From positions 285,712-349,711 of the forward strand of contig NZ_WWGX01000043.1 of the NCBI RefSeq assembly GCF_009862265.1: a DNA stretch of 64,000 nucleotides, given 5' to 3'. Below the pieces are notes generated by a model, which was not told the origin of the DNA, made no database searches, and was given only the letters and a program-made list of their open reading frames with translations. Position 1 is the stretch's first letter. Every line of letters begins with the position of its first letter. A program made the position numbers and the translations under genes. Of the stretch, positions 1 through 8,418 are shown piece by piece. Origin of the DNA: Streptomyces sp. SID8352 (GTDB taxonomy: Bacteria; Actinomycetota; Actinomycetes; Streptomycetales; Streptomycetaceae).

Positions 1-428
1 CGCCCGGGCCCGGTCGGACGGGTGCCCCACAGGTCCTGGAGGAGGTTGGTCACCGAGCCGTTCTCGAAGATCTCCCGTATCGCGCGGGCGATCAGCGGCG
101 CGACGGACAGGACCTCGATCCTGTCCAGTCCGGTCGCGGCGGCCGTCGGCAGGGTGTCGGTGAAGACGAACCTGCTGACCCTGCTGTTCTTGAGGCGGTC
201 CGGGGCCGCCCCGGACAGGATGCCGTGCGTCGCGGCGACGATGACGTCCTCGGCACCGGCGTCCTGGAGGACGTCCGCCGCCGCGCAGATCGTGCCGGCG
301 GTGTCCACCGTGTCGTCCACCAGGACGCAGACCCGGCCCTCGACCTCGCCGACCACCTCGTGGACGCTCAGCCGGTGCGCGACGTCCTTGTCCCGTTTCT
401 TGTGGACGATCGCCAGCGGCACGCCCAG
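1..428 (-). pseudogene. Truncated ribose-phosphate pyrophosphokinase (C-terminal part only)
   Basis: The minus strand encodes the C-terminal part of a PRPP synthetase, the enzyme that makes PRPP from ribose 5-phosphate and ATP. The PRPP-binding loop is clear (DDTVDTAGTICAAADVL), followed by ATHGILSG and, near the end, a SVAPLIARAIREI helix. Homology begins abruptly at LGVPLAIVHKKRD, which corresponds to roughly residue 195 of a ~320-residue enzyme. The N-terminal half with the ATP-binding and catalytic regions is missing, because the upstream DNA codes for the ene-reductase that ends at 463. A GTG at 422 could start translation. The 3' end runs off the window. It is most likely a remnant, or the scar where the nucleoside cluster joined older DNA; a functional fragment is unlikely. 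Confidence 0.75.
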
Positions 429-462
429 CCGAAGACCGGGAGCCGGCGCTCGGCGGCCGGAG

Positions 463-1545
463 TCACCGCCCGTCCTCCTGGGCCAGGGCCGGGTAGTCGG
501 TGTAACCGCGGTGGTCGCCGCCGTAGTAGGTGGCCTCGTCGGCGGCCCGGAAGGGACCGCCCGCCCGGATCCGGGCGGGCAGGTCGGGGTTGGCGAGGAA
601 GAGCGCCCCGAGGGAGACGGCGTCGGCCAGGCCCTCGTCGAGGACCTGCTGGGCGGTCCGCGCGGTGGACGGGAAGGAGTCCGGCGCGGCGTGCGGGTTG
701 AGCACCAGGTTGCCCTTCCACAGCTCGCGGATCATGAGGGTCACCGGCCGGGTGACCATCTCGCACACCTCCAGGAACGCCAGGTTCGGCAGCGCCGGTA
801 CGAGGGCCCGGTACAGGGCGTCGGTGTCGCCCTCGGCGATGTCGTTGTACGTGTTGGCGGGCGAGATGCGCACGCTGGTGCGCTCGTTGCCGATGGCGGC
901 GGCGACGGCCTCGGTGACCTCGACGGTGAGACGGATGCGGTGGGCGATCGAGCCGCCGTAGGCGTCGGTGCGCCGGTTGGTGTTCTCGGCCAGGAACTGG
1001 TGGAGCAGGAAGCCGTTGCCCGCGTGGACCTGCACGCCGTCGAAGCCGGCCTCGACGGCGTAGCGGGCGGAGGTGACGAACTCCCGCACGGTGGCGGCGA
1101 TCTCGTCCCCGGTCAGCTCGTGCGGGACGGGGTGGTCCCGCGGGCCCTCCGGGGTGAAGCTCTGCCCGGCGGCGGCGACCGGCGACGGGCCGACCGGCTG
1201 GTGGGCGTCGGCGTAGAGGGCGGGGTGGCCGATACGGCCGGAGTGCATGAGCTGGACGACGATCCGGCCGCCGCGGGCGTGGACCGCGTCGGTGACGGCG
1301 CGCCACGTCCGGACGTGCTCCGGGTCGTGCAGGCCCGGCGTGTTGAGGAAGCCCTGGCCGAGCGGCGAGGGCTGGGTGCCCTCGGTGATGATGAGGCCGG
1401 CGGAGGCGCGCTGGGCGTAGTACTCGGCCATCAGTTCCGTGGCGGCGCCGCTGGGCTCGGCCCGGTTGCGGGTCATCGGCGCCATGACGAGGCGGTTGGC
1501 GAGCCCGATCTTGCCGAAGGTGATGGAGTCGAAGAGCGAGGTCAT
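463..1545 (-). CDS. Old Yellow Enzyme family alkene reductase (NemA/OPR-like)
   Basis: A 360-residue FMN-dependent ene-reductase that reduces activated C=C bonds with NAD(P)H. It is a single TIM barrel of normal family length. Visible landmarks are the N-terminal NRLVMAPMTRNRA segment, the substrate/FMN motif VQVHAGNGFLLHQFL with the family His-x-x-Asn pair, NRRTDAYGGS after it, and SVRISP. It starts 18 nt downstream of the PsuG-type gene in the same direction, so the two are probably co-transcribed. Neither the minimycin minimal gene set nor ordinary indigoidine clusters, as I know them, include this enzyme. It is therefore a candidate tailoring enzyme acting on an unsaturated heterocycle, by inference only. 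A general electrophile-detoxifying role is the alternative. Confidence 0.88.
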   Translation of the reverse strand: MTSLFDSITFGKIGLANRLVMAPMTRNRAEPSGAATELMAEYYAQRASAGLIITEGTQPSPLGQGFLNTPGLHDPEHVRTWRAVTDAVHARGGRIVVQLMHSGRIGHPALYADAHQPVGPSPVAAAGQSFTPEGPRDHPVPHELTGDEIAATVREFVTSARYAVEAGFDGVQVHAGNGFLLHQFLAENTNRRTDAYGGSIAHRIRLTVEVTEAVAAAIGNERTSVRISPANTYNDIAEGDTDALYRALVPALPNLAFLEVCEMVTRPVTLMIRELWKGNLVLNPHAAPDSFPSTARTAQQVLDEGLADAVSLGALFLANPDLPARIRAGGPFRAADEATYYGGDHRGYTDYPALAQEDGR

Positions 1546-1563
1546 GATCTTCCTTGACTGGTT

Positions 1564-2496
1564 TCAGGAGGTGGCGGACTGGTGGCGGGCGTAGGCGGCG
1601 GCCAGGCGGCCCCCGACCTCCGCCGTGGAGATGAGGACGGCCATGTTGGCCTGTGCGGTCCGCCCCCCGGTCGCCCGGTCGACGGCGTGCATCAGGTACT
1701 TGGTGAGGCCCTGGCCGGTGACGCCGTCCCGCTCGGCCCGGGCGAGCGCGTCGGCGATGGCGGCCTCGGCCTCGGCGGAGTCGACGGCGTCCTCCTCGCG
1801 CGGCGGGGTCGTGATGACCACGCCGCCCGGGTGGCCCGCGGCCCAGTGGGTGTCGACGACCCTGGCGAGGAGGTCCTCGTCGTCGATCCGGTGCGGGGCG
1901 CGGAAGCCGCTGGAGGCGCAGTAGAACGCGGGGAAGTCGTCCGATCCGTGGGAGATCACCGGGACGCACTGCGTCTCCAGGTACTCCATGGTCAGCTTCA
2001 GGTCGAGGATCATCTTCGCCCCGGCGCAGACGACGGCGACCCTGGAACGGGTGAGCTGGACCAGGTCCGAGGAGATGTCCATCGTCGTCTCGGCGCCGCG
2101 GTGGACGCCGCCCAGGCCCGCCGAGGAGAAGAACGGGATGCCCGCGAGCTCGGCGGCGACCAGCGAGGAGGCGACCGTGGTGGCGCCCGCCCCGCCGCGG
2201 GCCAGCACCACCGGCAGGTCGCGGCTGGACACCTTCGGGATGCCCGAACCGGACGCGAACCGCTCGATGTCCCGGTCGGTCATGCCGACCCGGATCGCGC
2301 CGTCCTCGATGCAGATCGTCGCGGGGACGGAGCCGCCCTTGCGGACGGCGGCCTCGACCCGGACGGCGGTCTCCGCGTTGTGCGGGTACTTCAGTCCGTG
2401 CGTGATGACGTTGGACTCCAGGGCGACGACCGGCCGCCCCTCGTGCAGGGCCTCGCGGACCTCTTCGGTGTGGACGACGGGTATCGCGGAGCTCAT
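1564..2496 (-). CDS. Pseudouridine-5'-phosphate glycosidase family C-glycosylase (PsuG/IndA/MinB/SdmA-like)
   Basis: A 310-residue PsuG-family protein. The family reversibly joins ribose 5-phosphate to a base through a C-C bond; in minimycin and showdomycin pathways relatives run in the synthetic direction. Active-site segments known from E. coli PsuG are all present: ALESNVITHG (catalytic Glu), KVSSRDLP (Lys), GGVHRGAETTMDISSDL (Asp) and VCAGAKMILDL (the Schiff-base Lys). The ATG at 2496 overlaps the tautomerase stop by ATGA, which fixes the start; an in-frame upstream extension lacks homology. Position beside the A-Ox-PCP-TE synthetase is the classic arrangement for C-nucleoside or indigoidine clusters. 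The usual HAD-phosphatase/DUF4243 partner (IndB/MinC) is not in the window. Confidence 0.9.
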   Translation of the reverse strand: MSSAIPVVHTEEVREALHEGRPVVALESNVITHGLKYPHNAETAVRVEAAVRKGGSVPATICIEDGAIRVGMTDRDIERFASGSGIPKVSSRDLPVVLARGGAGATTVASSLVAAELAGIPFFSSAGLGGVHRGAETTMDISSDLVQLTRSRVAVVCAGAKMILDLKLTMEYLETQCVPVISHGSDDFPAFYCASSGFRAPHRIDDEDLLARVVDTHWAAGHPGGVVITTPPREEDAVDSAEAEAAIADALARAERDGVTGQGLTKYLMHAVDRATGGRTAQANMAVLISTAEVGGRLAAAYARHQSATS

Positions 2497-2747
2497 CGGC
2501 TTCCTTCGGTGGGGATGGGCTGGGAGTACTGCGGCTGCTTCCACAGCAGGCCGGCCTTGGCCTCGATCTCCGGGACGTGCACCGCGGCCGTCCAGTCGGC
2601 CGGGGCCACGGGCTCGACGGCGACCGACACGGAACCGGGCTCGACGCCGAACACCCGGGTGACCGTCCGTGTCAGTTCGGCCACCAGATCGGCCTTCTCG
2701 TCCTCGGTGAACGCGCGGGGGAAGTGCTTGATGCTGACGTGCGGCAC
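2493..2747 (-). CDS. 4-oxalocrotonate tautomerase family protein
   Basis: A small tautomerase of 84 residues. Translation from the GTG at 2747 gives Met-Pro-His-Val-Ser, placing the family's catalytic N-terminal proline right after the removable Met. An AAAGGA ribosome site lies upstream, which supports this start over the longer frame beginning at 2804. These enzymes catalyse keto-enol shifts with Pro1 as general base. The body (FTEDEKADLVAELTRTVTRV) fits the family, with a longer C-terminal tail ending WKQPQYSQPIPTEGSR. It overlaps the PsuG-type gene by 4 bp, so the two products are translationally coupled. A role in tautomerising the NRPS-derived heterocycle before C-glycosylation is inferred from context. 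Confidence 0.8.
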   Translation of the reverse strand: MPHVSIKHFPRAFTEDEKADLVAELTRTVTRVFGVEPGSVSVAVEPVAPADWTAAVHVPEIEAKAGLLWKQPQYSQPIPTEGSR

Positions 2748-2778
2748 GGCGGCGGAGGTCCTTTCGGTTCGGAGGGGA

Positions 2779-2814
2779 GCCCCACCCCGCGGCGGGGGAC
2801 GCACGGGGTGGGGC
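2779..2814 (-). terminator. Hairpin between the NRPS and tautomerase genes
   Basis: Perfect 11-bp inverted repeat, GCCCCACCCCG at 2779-2789 and CGGGGTGGGGC at 2804-2814, with a 14-nt loop. It lies after the NRPS stop and before the tautomerase ribosome site. There is no T-run, as is common in Streptomyces. It could act as a partial terminator or 3'-stabilising hairpin that lowers expression of the tautomerase-PsuG-OYE segment. Confidence 0.5.
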
Positions 2815-2846
2815 GTTCTTGGGGGCCGGTCGGGTCCGGCGGACGC

Positions 2847-5800
2847 CTACCGGCGGCCGGCCACTTCGCGGACACGGGCGATGAGTTCGTTCACCCCGTG
2901 CTCCTTCAGCACGCTGTAGTGGTCGCCGTTGAGCCGCACGACGCGCGGCGGACAGGAGCAGTAGCCGGAGGCGTTCTCCAGGAACGAGTAGTCGTCGCCG
3001 CGCGCCTTGAAGATCGTGACCGGGGCGTCGACCGTGCGCTCCTCCAGCTCGCGGAAGCTGTAGTCGAACTCGTAGGTGCGGGCGACGATCCGGGTGATGC
3101 GGCGGATCGTTCCCTCGTCGAGCGAGGGCATCCGCTCGTGGACGAAGGCGACGAAGGAGTCCTCGTCCGTCACGCGCTCCAGGCAGTCCCGCACGGCCGG
3201 GCCCTGGACGGTGCCCGCGAACACCGAGAACAGGACGGTGAGGTAGGCGGGGTTGGCGAAGGACGACTCACGGCCCCACTCCCGGCCCTCGGGGTCCGGG
3301 ATCGTCGGGTTGCCGGGACAGATCAGCAGCAGGTTCTCGACCTTCTCGCCGAGCTGCTCCAGTTGCCAGGCCGCCTCGAAGGCCACCCGCGCGCCGAAGG
3401 AGTAGCCCCAGAGCGTGTACGGCCCCGAGGGCTGGGCCCGGCGGATCTCGGCGACGTCGGCCCTCGCCGTCTCGCGGATCGTGGGGTGGGGCTCCTCGCC
3501 CGCGTTGATGCCGTGCGCCTGGATGCCGGTCACCGGCCGGTCGAGGCGGGCCCCCTGAGCGAGCAGACGCAGGTTCATGGGGTAGCCGCCGAGGCCGGGC
3601 CAGGCGAACACCGGATCGCCGTAGCCGCCGGGGTGCAGCGGCACCAGGCGGGAGCTGCGCCGCCGTCCGCCGTCGTCGATGCGGGCGGCCAGGTCGGCCA
3701 GTCTGGGTATCTCGAACAGCACCTGGAGCGGGAGGCGCGCGGAGAACTCCTTGTTGATCCGGTTCACCAGCGCCACCGCGTGCAGCGAGTTGCCGCCCGA
3801 GGCGAAGAACTCGTCCTGGGTGGAGACCCCGTCGTACTTCAGCATCCGTCCCCACTGGGCCGCCAGCCACTGTTCGGTCTTCGTCGAGGGGGCGACATGG
3901 GGGGCCGAGGTGCGGGCCGCGGTCACCTCCGGCAGCAGCGCGGTGGCCTTGGCGTCGATCTTCCCGCTGGCGGTGAGGGGCAGTTCGTTCAGCACCACGA
4001 CACGGGCCGGGATCATGTAGTCGGGCAGGAACTGGGCGAGGTCGTCGCGGATCATCTCGGCCGGGCCCCGGGTGTGCACGGCGTCCTCGTCCATGCCCTC
4101 GTGGGCCACCTGCTCCGGAGTCACGGGGCCGCCGACGAAGAAGTACGACGCGGGGGCGGGAGGCACCCCGGCGGCGGCGAGCAGGTCGTCCAGGGTCCGC
4201 GCGGACGGCAGCGGGTGCCCGCTCTTCGAGGAGTAGCCGGACGACATGAAGCCCATGCCCGGGACGCGCTGCAGACGGTGCAGCAGGGTGCCGAGCACGA
4301 TGTAGTGCCGCCATTCCTCGCGGGCCCGGGAGACCGCGCTGACGCCGATGGAGGAGCGGTCGTAGACGCCCTGGTTGATGGCGATGACGTGGCGGCGCTC
4401 CACCGTCCGGTCGCCGATCCGCTCCAGTGCGCCGTCCCTGTGGTGGTAGAGGCCGGCCGGCAGCCCCGCCACCCGGTCGCCGTGCGTCTGCACGAAGAGG
4501 TCCACCTCGCCGGTGTCCGGCGGTCCCTGGTACGGGGTGAGGGCGAAGGTGCCCAGGTAGTGGTCCTCGGCGTCCACGTCCAGCCGGGCGGTGACCGAGG
4601 GGTCGAAGCCGACGGGGACGAGGGAGAGCCCGTACCGGGGCAGCACCTCCTCGAACAGGCCGAGCATGTGGCCCGCCTCGAACTCCAGCACCTCGACGAT
4701 GTTGTTCTTGTAGACGGGCTCGATGGCGTGCCGCTTGCCGAGGAAGTGCACCTTCAGGCCGGGAGTTCGGCCGGAATCGGTGAGATCCGCGACACGTACG
4801 AGAGTATGCTCGAGGGGGTGGTGGTAGTAGACGCCCGACAGTCCGCAGATCCCGTCGATCTCCAGGTACATCTGGGCGGCGTAGAGGGCGCCGGGCGAGG
4901 CGTAGGCGTATTTGGGCAGCAGCCGTTCGTCACTGCGGAAGGGGCCGAACCAGCGCAGGACGGCGCCGAGTTCGCCGAGCGTGAGGTCGCTCGCCGCGCG
5001 GGGGGCGGATGCCTCGGCAGGACGCGGGGCGAGCAGTGCGGCCACGTCGTCGGCGGTGAGGGCGCCGCCGCGGTAGAGCCGGTAGGTCTTGCGGGCGAAG
5101 GCGATTCTTCGCTGCTCCTCGGTGCCCTCCCGGCCGGGCAGCCGGACGGCGGGGCGGCCCTCCAGCCGCGACTCCTCGCGCAGACCCGGGTTGGAGAGCT
5201 GGGCCCTGACCTGGAGCTTGGAGGTCTTCGACTGGTGGTGGGCGGCGTCGCTGCGCCCCTGGTCCATCACCGCGGCCGTGCGCTCGTTGAGTTCGACGGC
5301 GGCGACGAGGGACTTGCCCCCGGTGCGGGCGTCGTCGGTGACGACCGCCGCGGCCCTGCGCACCCACAGGTGCTCCTCGACCCGGGAGGCGACCTCCTCG
5401 AGTTCGACCCGGTAGCCGCGCAGCTTCACCTGGTTGTCGGCGCGGCCGGTGAACTGGATGGTGCCGTCCGGGTTCCACTGGGCCAGGTCACCGGTGCGGT
5501 AGAGGCGCTCGGTGGGGTTGAACGGGGAGACGAGGAAGCGCTCCCGGGTCATCACGGGTAGGCCGATGTAGCCGCGGGCCACCTGGATCCCGCCGATGAA
5601 CAGCTCGCCGCTCTCCCCGATGCCGACCGGACGGCGGTCCTCGTCGAGGATGTAGCAGGTGACGTTGTCGGCCGGCACCCCGACGGGCACCATCCCGTGG
5701 GAGCACTCCGCGAGCGTCTTCTCGTCGGCCCAGTACGAGGTGGCGTTGATGGTCGTCTCGGTCGGGCCGTAGAGGTTGACCAGTCCCACGCCGGGCAACG

Positions 5801-6680
5801 CGCGTAACAGGTCCTGGGCGAGCGTGCGGGTGAGGGCCTCGCCCCCGGAGAACACCCGGGTCAGGGAGGAGCAGTTGCCCAGTTCCTCGGTGTCGACGAG
5901 GGCCTGCAGCAGGGTCGGCACGCCCTGGAGGGTGGTCACCCGGTGCTCCCGGATCATGCCGATGATGCCCTGGGGGTCCCGGAAGATCCCCGGGGTGCCC
6001 ATGACGACCCGGGCGCCGACCGCGCAGGCGAGGATCTCCCACTGGGCGGCGTCGAAGCTCATCGGGGTCTTCTGCAGGACGGACACGTCCGGGCCGAGGT
6101 GTCCGCAGGTGGCCAGCCAGCGCAACTGCGAGACCACACCGCACTGTTCGATCATCACCCCCTTGGGCCTGCCGGTGGAGCCGGAGGTGTAGATGACGTA
6201 TGTGAGGTGGTCGCCCCGGGGTTCGGGGAGGGGGCGGGGGCCCTCGGGCACCGGGGCGTCGGCGGCGGTGACCACGAACGTGCCCTCGGGGACCAGACGG
6301 CCGAGCCGCTCGCGCAGATGGGGCTGGGTGACGACGAGGCGGACGCCGGCGTTCTCGACCATGTACCGGAGCCGGGCCTCCGGATAGTCGGGCGAGAGCG
6401 GCAGATAGGCGGCCCCGGAGGTGAGGATGCCCCAGACGCCGGTCACGAGGTCGGCGGACGGTTCGGCGAAGAGGCCGACACAGGTGTCGGGTGCCGCGCC
6501 GAGTTCCGCCAGGTGGGCGCCGAGCCGGTCGGCGGCGGACTTGAGGTCCGCGAAGGTGAGGTCGCCGCCGTCCGCGGTGACCGCGACGGCGTCGCCCCGC
6601 AGGCGGGCCTGCTGGCTCAGCAGGCCGCGCAGCGACGTGCGGTGGGAGAAGACTCTGGATATCGGTGCGTGGGTGCTCAT
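2847..6680 (-). CDS. Single-module NRPS A-Ox-PCP-TE, indigoidine synthetase/MinA-like
   Basis: A 1277-residue synthetase, about the length of BpsA/IndC-type indigoidine synthetases (~1280). Order: adenylation core (residues ~25-440; YTSGSTGRPKGVM, NLYGPTETTINAT, YRTGDLAQW, GRADNQVKLRGYRVELEEV); an inserted FMN-type SagB/nitroreductase-like oxidase (~470-880) between A8 and A10; A10 (LPLTASGKIDAKA); PCP (FFASGGNSLHAV, phosphopantetheine Ser); thioesterase (WGYSFG, GxSxG nucleophile). The specificity region has FDAAQWEI, giving D-A-W at the first code positions as in Gln-activating domains. Expected chemistry is activation, oxidation and release of L-Gln as a cyclic aminated heterocycle. That product can dimerise to indigoidine or feed a C-nucleoside. 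The start has a GGGGGAG ribosome site. The neighbours favour the nucleoside route, which is inference. Confidence 0.92.
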   Translation of the reverse strand: MSTHAPISRVFSHRTSLRGLLSQQARLRGDAVAVTADGGDLTFADLKSAADRLGAHLAELGAAPDTCVGLFAEPSADLVTGVWGILTSGAAYLPLSPDYPEARLRYMVENAGVRLVVTQPHLRERLGRLVPEGTFVVTAADAPVPEGPRPLPEPRGDHLTYVIYTSGSTGRPKGVMIEQCGVVSQLRWLATCGHLGPDVSVLQKTPMSFDAAQWEILACAVGARVVMGTPGIFRDPQGIIGMIREHRVTTLQGVPTLLQALVDTEELGNCSSLTRVFSGGEALTRTLAQDLLRALPGVGLVNLYGPTETTINATSYWADEKTLAECSHGMVPVGVPADNVTCYILDEDRRPVGIGESGELFIGGIQVARGYIGLPVMTRERFLVSPFNPTERLYRTGDLAQWNPDGTIQFTGRADNQVKLRGYRVELEEVASRVEEHLWVRRAAAVVTDDARTGGKSLVAAVELNERTAAVMDQGRSDAAHHQSKTSKLQVRAQLSNPGLREESRLEGRPAVRLPGREGTEEQRRIAFARKTYRLYRGGALTADDVAALLAPRPAEASAPRAASDLTLGELGAVLRWFGPFRSDERLLPKYAYASPGALYAAQMYLEIDGICGLSGVYYHHPLEHTLVRVADLTDSGRTPGLKVHFLGKRHAIEPVYKNNIVEVLEFEAGHMLGLFEEVLPRYGLSLVPVGFDPSVTARLDVDAEDHYLGTFALTPYQGPPDTGEVDLFVQTHGDRVAGLPAGLYHHRDGALERIGDRTVERRHVIAINQGVYDRSSIGVSAVSRAREEWRHYIVLGTLLHRLQRVPGMGFMSSGYSSKSGHPLPSARTLDDLLAAAGVPPAPASYFFVGGPVTPEQVAHEGMDEDAVHTRGPAEMIRDDLAQFLPDYMIPARVVVLNELPLTASGKIDAKATALLPEVTAARTSAPHVAPSTKTEQWLAAQWGRMLKYDGVSTQDEFFASGGNSLHAVALVNRINKEFSARLPLQVLFEIPRLADLAARIDDGGRRRSSRLVPLHPGGYGDPVFAWPGLGGYPMNLRLLAQGARLDRPVTGIQAHGINAGEEPHPTIRETARADVAEIRRAQPSGPYTLWGYSFGARVAFEAAWQLEQLGEKVENLLLICPGNPTIPDPEGREWGRESSFANPAYLTVLFSVFAGTVQGPAVRDCLERVTDEDSFVAFVHERMPSLDEGTIRRITRIVARTYEFDYSFRELEERTVDAPVTIFKARGDDYSFLENASGYCSCPPRVVRLNGDHYSVLKEHGVNELIARVREVAGRR

Positions 6681-6710
6681 TGCTGGACTCCCCCGAACAG
6701 GTGGGTCGCG

Positions 6711-7619
6711 TCAGGCCCGGGTGGTGCTCCGGGCCGGCCGCGACGGTGTGTGAGTGGGTCTTCCGGTGCGAGGCTGGGCGAGTACGACGGCTCCGACCAC
6801 GGCGACCGCGCCGACCAGTTGCAGCGGGCCCAGGGTCTGGTCCAGGAAGAGGAATCCCAGGACCGTCGCACACAGGGGTGAGGCGAAGGAGAGGAACGAG
6901 GCGGCGAGCGCGGGAAGTTGGGACAGGCCGCGGAACCAGAGCACATAGGCGATCAGGGCGCCGATGACGCTGAGGTAGGCGAAGCCGCCGATGTTGCCCC
7001 AGGTGAGGTGGTCCGGCAGGTCCTCGCCGGCCAGGGTGACGGGCAGCAGGACCAGGCCGCCCACGGTCAACTGCCAGCCGGTGAACGTCAGCAGACTGGT
7101 GCCGTCGGGCCGGCCCCACTTCTTGGTGAGGACGATGCCGGAGGCCATGGACAGGGCGCCGAGCAGGCCGGCCATGATGCCGACGCCGTCCAGGCCCGCG
7201 TGGGGCTGGAGCACCAGCAGGGCCACCCCCGCCGCCGCGAGCAGGCAGGAGGCGACGTGGACGGGCCGGACGCGGTCCTTGAGCAGCGCCGAGCTGAGCA
7301 GGAGCACGATCATCGGCTGGACGGTCATCACCAGGGCGGCGACCCCGCCGGGCAGGTGGTAGGCCGCGAGGAAGAGGAAGTAGAAGAACGCCCCGATGTT
7401 CAGCACGCCGAGCACGGCGGCGCGCCACCACCAGATGCCCCTGGGCAGGGTGCGGGTGATCAGCAGCAGGATCAGCCCGGCCGGCAGCGCCCGCAGGGTG
7501 GAGGCGAGCAACGGCCGGTCGGGCGGCAGGAACTCGGTGGTGATGAGGTAGGTGGAGCCCCAGACTGCGGGGGCGATGGCGGTGACCGCGGAGGTGACCG
7601 CGAGGCGTTGACTGTTCAC
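6711..7619 (-). CDS. EamA/DMT family transporter
   Basis: A 302-residue membrane protein with about ten hydrophobic helices in two EamA repeats, typical of drug/metabolite transporters. It starts with GTG at 7619, overlapping the UPRT stop as GTGA, so the frame upstream of this is not part of the protein. It ends 30 nt before the NRPS gene. In the minimycin cluster a transporter (MinT) works with the UPRT as self-protection. By analogy this protein is the likely exporter of the nucleoside or pigment precursor. The substrate cannot be read from the sequence. Confidence 0.85.
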   Translation of the reverse strand: MNSQRLAVTSAVTAIAPAVWGSTYLITTEFLPPDRPLLASTLRALPAGLILLLITRTLPRGIWWWRAAVLGVLNIGAFFYFLFLAAYHLPGGVAALVMTVQPMIVLLLSSALLKDRVRPVHVASCLLAAAGVALLVLQPHAGLDGVGIMAGLLGALSMASGIVLTKKWGRPDGTSLLTFTGWQLTVGGLVLLPVTLAGEDLPDHLTWGNIGGFAYLSVIGALIAYVLWFRGLSQLPALAASFLSFASPLCATVLGFLFLDQTLGPLQLVGAVAVVGAVVLAQPRTGRPTHTPSRPARSTTRA

Positions 7620-8281
7620 TTCTTGGCTCCGGAGTCGGTGGTTCCGAAGAACCGGTCGCCGAAGTCGCCGATGCCGGGGATCATGAACGCGTGCTCGTTG
7701 AGCCGGTCCTCGACCGCACTGGTGACGATCTTCACGTGGGGCCGCTCGGTAGCGACACGACGCAGCCCTTCGGGGGAGGACAGGAAATTGACCAACACGA
7801 TGCGGTCCTCGCTCACACCCGCGTCCAGCAGGACGTCGATGGCGGCGAGCGCGGACCCCGCGGTGGCCAGCATGGGCTCGAGGAGCAGCACGTGCCGGTC
7901 GGCGATGTCGTCGGGCAGGTGCTTGTAGTACAGGTGCGGCAGCTTGGTCCCCTTGTCGCGCTGGATGAGGATCTTGCCGACCCGGATGCCCGGGTGGAGG
8001 TCGCGCAGCTCGCCCTCCATGGACTCGCCGGCCCGGATCACGGGGACGGCGCAGATCTTCGTGGCGAAGTCGAGTCCGTGGTACGTGGCGCCGACCGGCG
8101 TGGTGATGTCCTTCTTCGTGAACGGCAGCAGGTCGAGGCCGTGTTCGAGGAGGAGGCGGATGACTCGCCGCGCGTAGAACACGAAGTCCTCGCGGGTGCA
8201 GTCGCGGTCCCGGATGATCGTGTGGATGGCGCGGAGCTGGTCGGTCTGCGGAAGCAGGTGGACATGGTGATCCGTGGTCAC
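7616..8281 (-). CDS. upp: Uracil phosphoribosyltransferase (MinD-like, probable self-resistance)
   Basis: A 221-residue UPRT that converts uracil and PRPP to UMP. The PRPP loop reads EPMLATAGSALAAIDVLL, and the C-terminal uracil-binding region is IPGIGDFGDRFFGT. It starts with GTG at 8281 after an ideal AAGGAG ribosome site. Its sequence style (long N terminus, IPGIGDFGDR ending) is like UPRTs of the eukaryotic or secondary type, so this is probably a second copy dedicated to the cluster. In minimycin producers a UPRT raises the UMP pool to out-compete the toxic C-nucleotide. It is followed without a gap by the transporter. Confidence 0.88.
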   Translation of the reverse strand: MTTDHHVHLLPQTDQLRAIHTIIRDRDCTREDFVFYARRVIRLLLEHGLDLLPFTKKDITTPVGATYHGLDFATKICAVPVIRAGESMEGELRDLHPGIRVGKILIQRDKGTKLPHLYYKHLPDDIADRHVLLLEPMLATAGSALAAIDVLLDAGVSEDRIVLVNFLSSPEGLRRVATERPHVKIVTSAVEDRLNEHAFMIPGIGDFGDRFFGTTDSGAKK

Positions 8282-8333
8282 GTGGGGCTCCTTGAGGTCG
8301 ACTGCCGGCGGTAGGCCGGGAGGACAAGGGCAC

Positions 8334-8376
8334 CGGGGCGGTGTCCGGGCCGGGGTGCGGACCGGACACCGCCCCG
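8334..8376 (-). terminator. Strong hairpin between the TrpF-like and UPRT genes
   Basis: Perfect 15-bp stem, CGGGGCGGTGTCCGG at 8334-8348 paired with 8362-8376, with a 13-nt loop. It fills the only sizeable gap in the putative operon. It may terminate or attenuate transcription from the nitroreductase/TrpF-like genes, leaving UPRT onward to a separate promoter in 8282-8333. Confidence 0.6.
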
Positions 8377-8418
8377 TCGTGCGGCCGTGATCCGTGAACT
8401 CGAAAGGGGCGGGCCGGG

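Noticed and set aside
22..1557. A 511-codon open frame on the plus strand opposite the ene-reductase and PRPP synthetase fragment
   Set aside because: High-GC shadow of minus-strand genes with no recognisable domain; the same applies to the long opposite-strand frames over the NRPS (2577-5561) and the PKS (40769-46147).
2847..6680. Thiazole/oxazole-forming NRPS module
   Set aside because: There is no condensation or cyclisation domain. The oxidase is inserted in the A domain between A8 and A10, and a TE follows the PCP, which is the indigoidine-synthetase layout.
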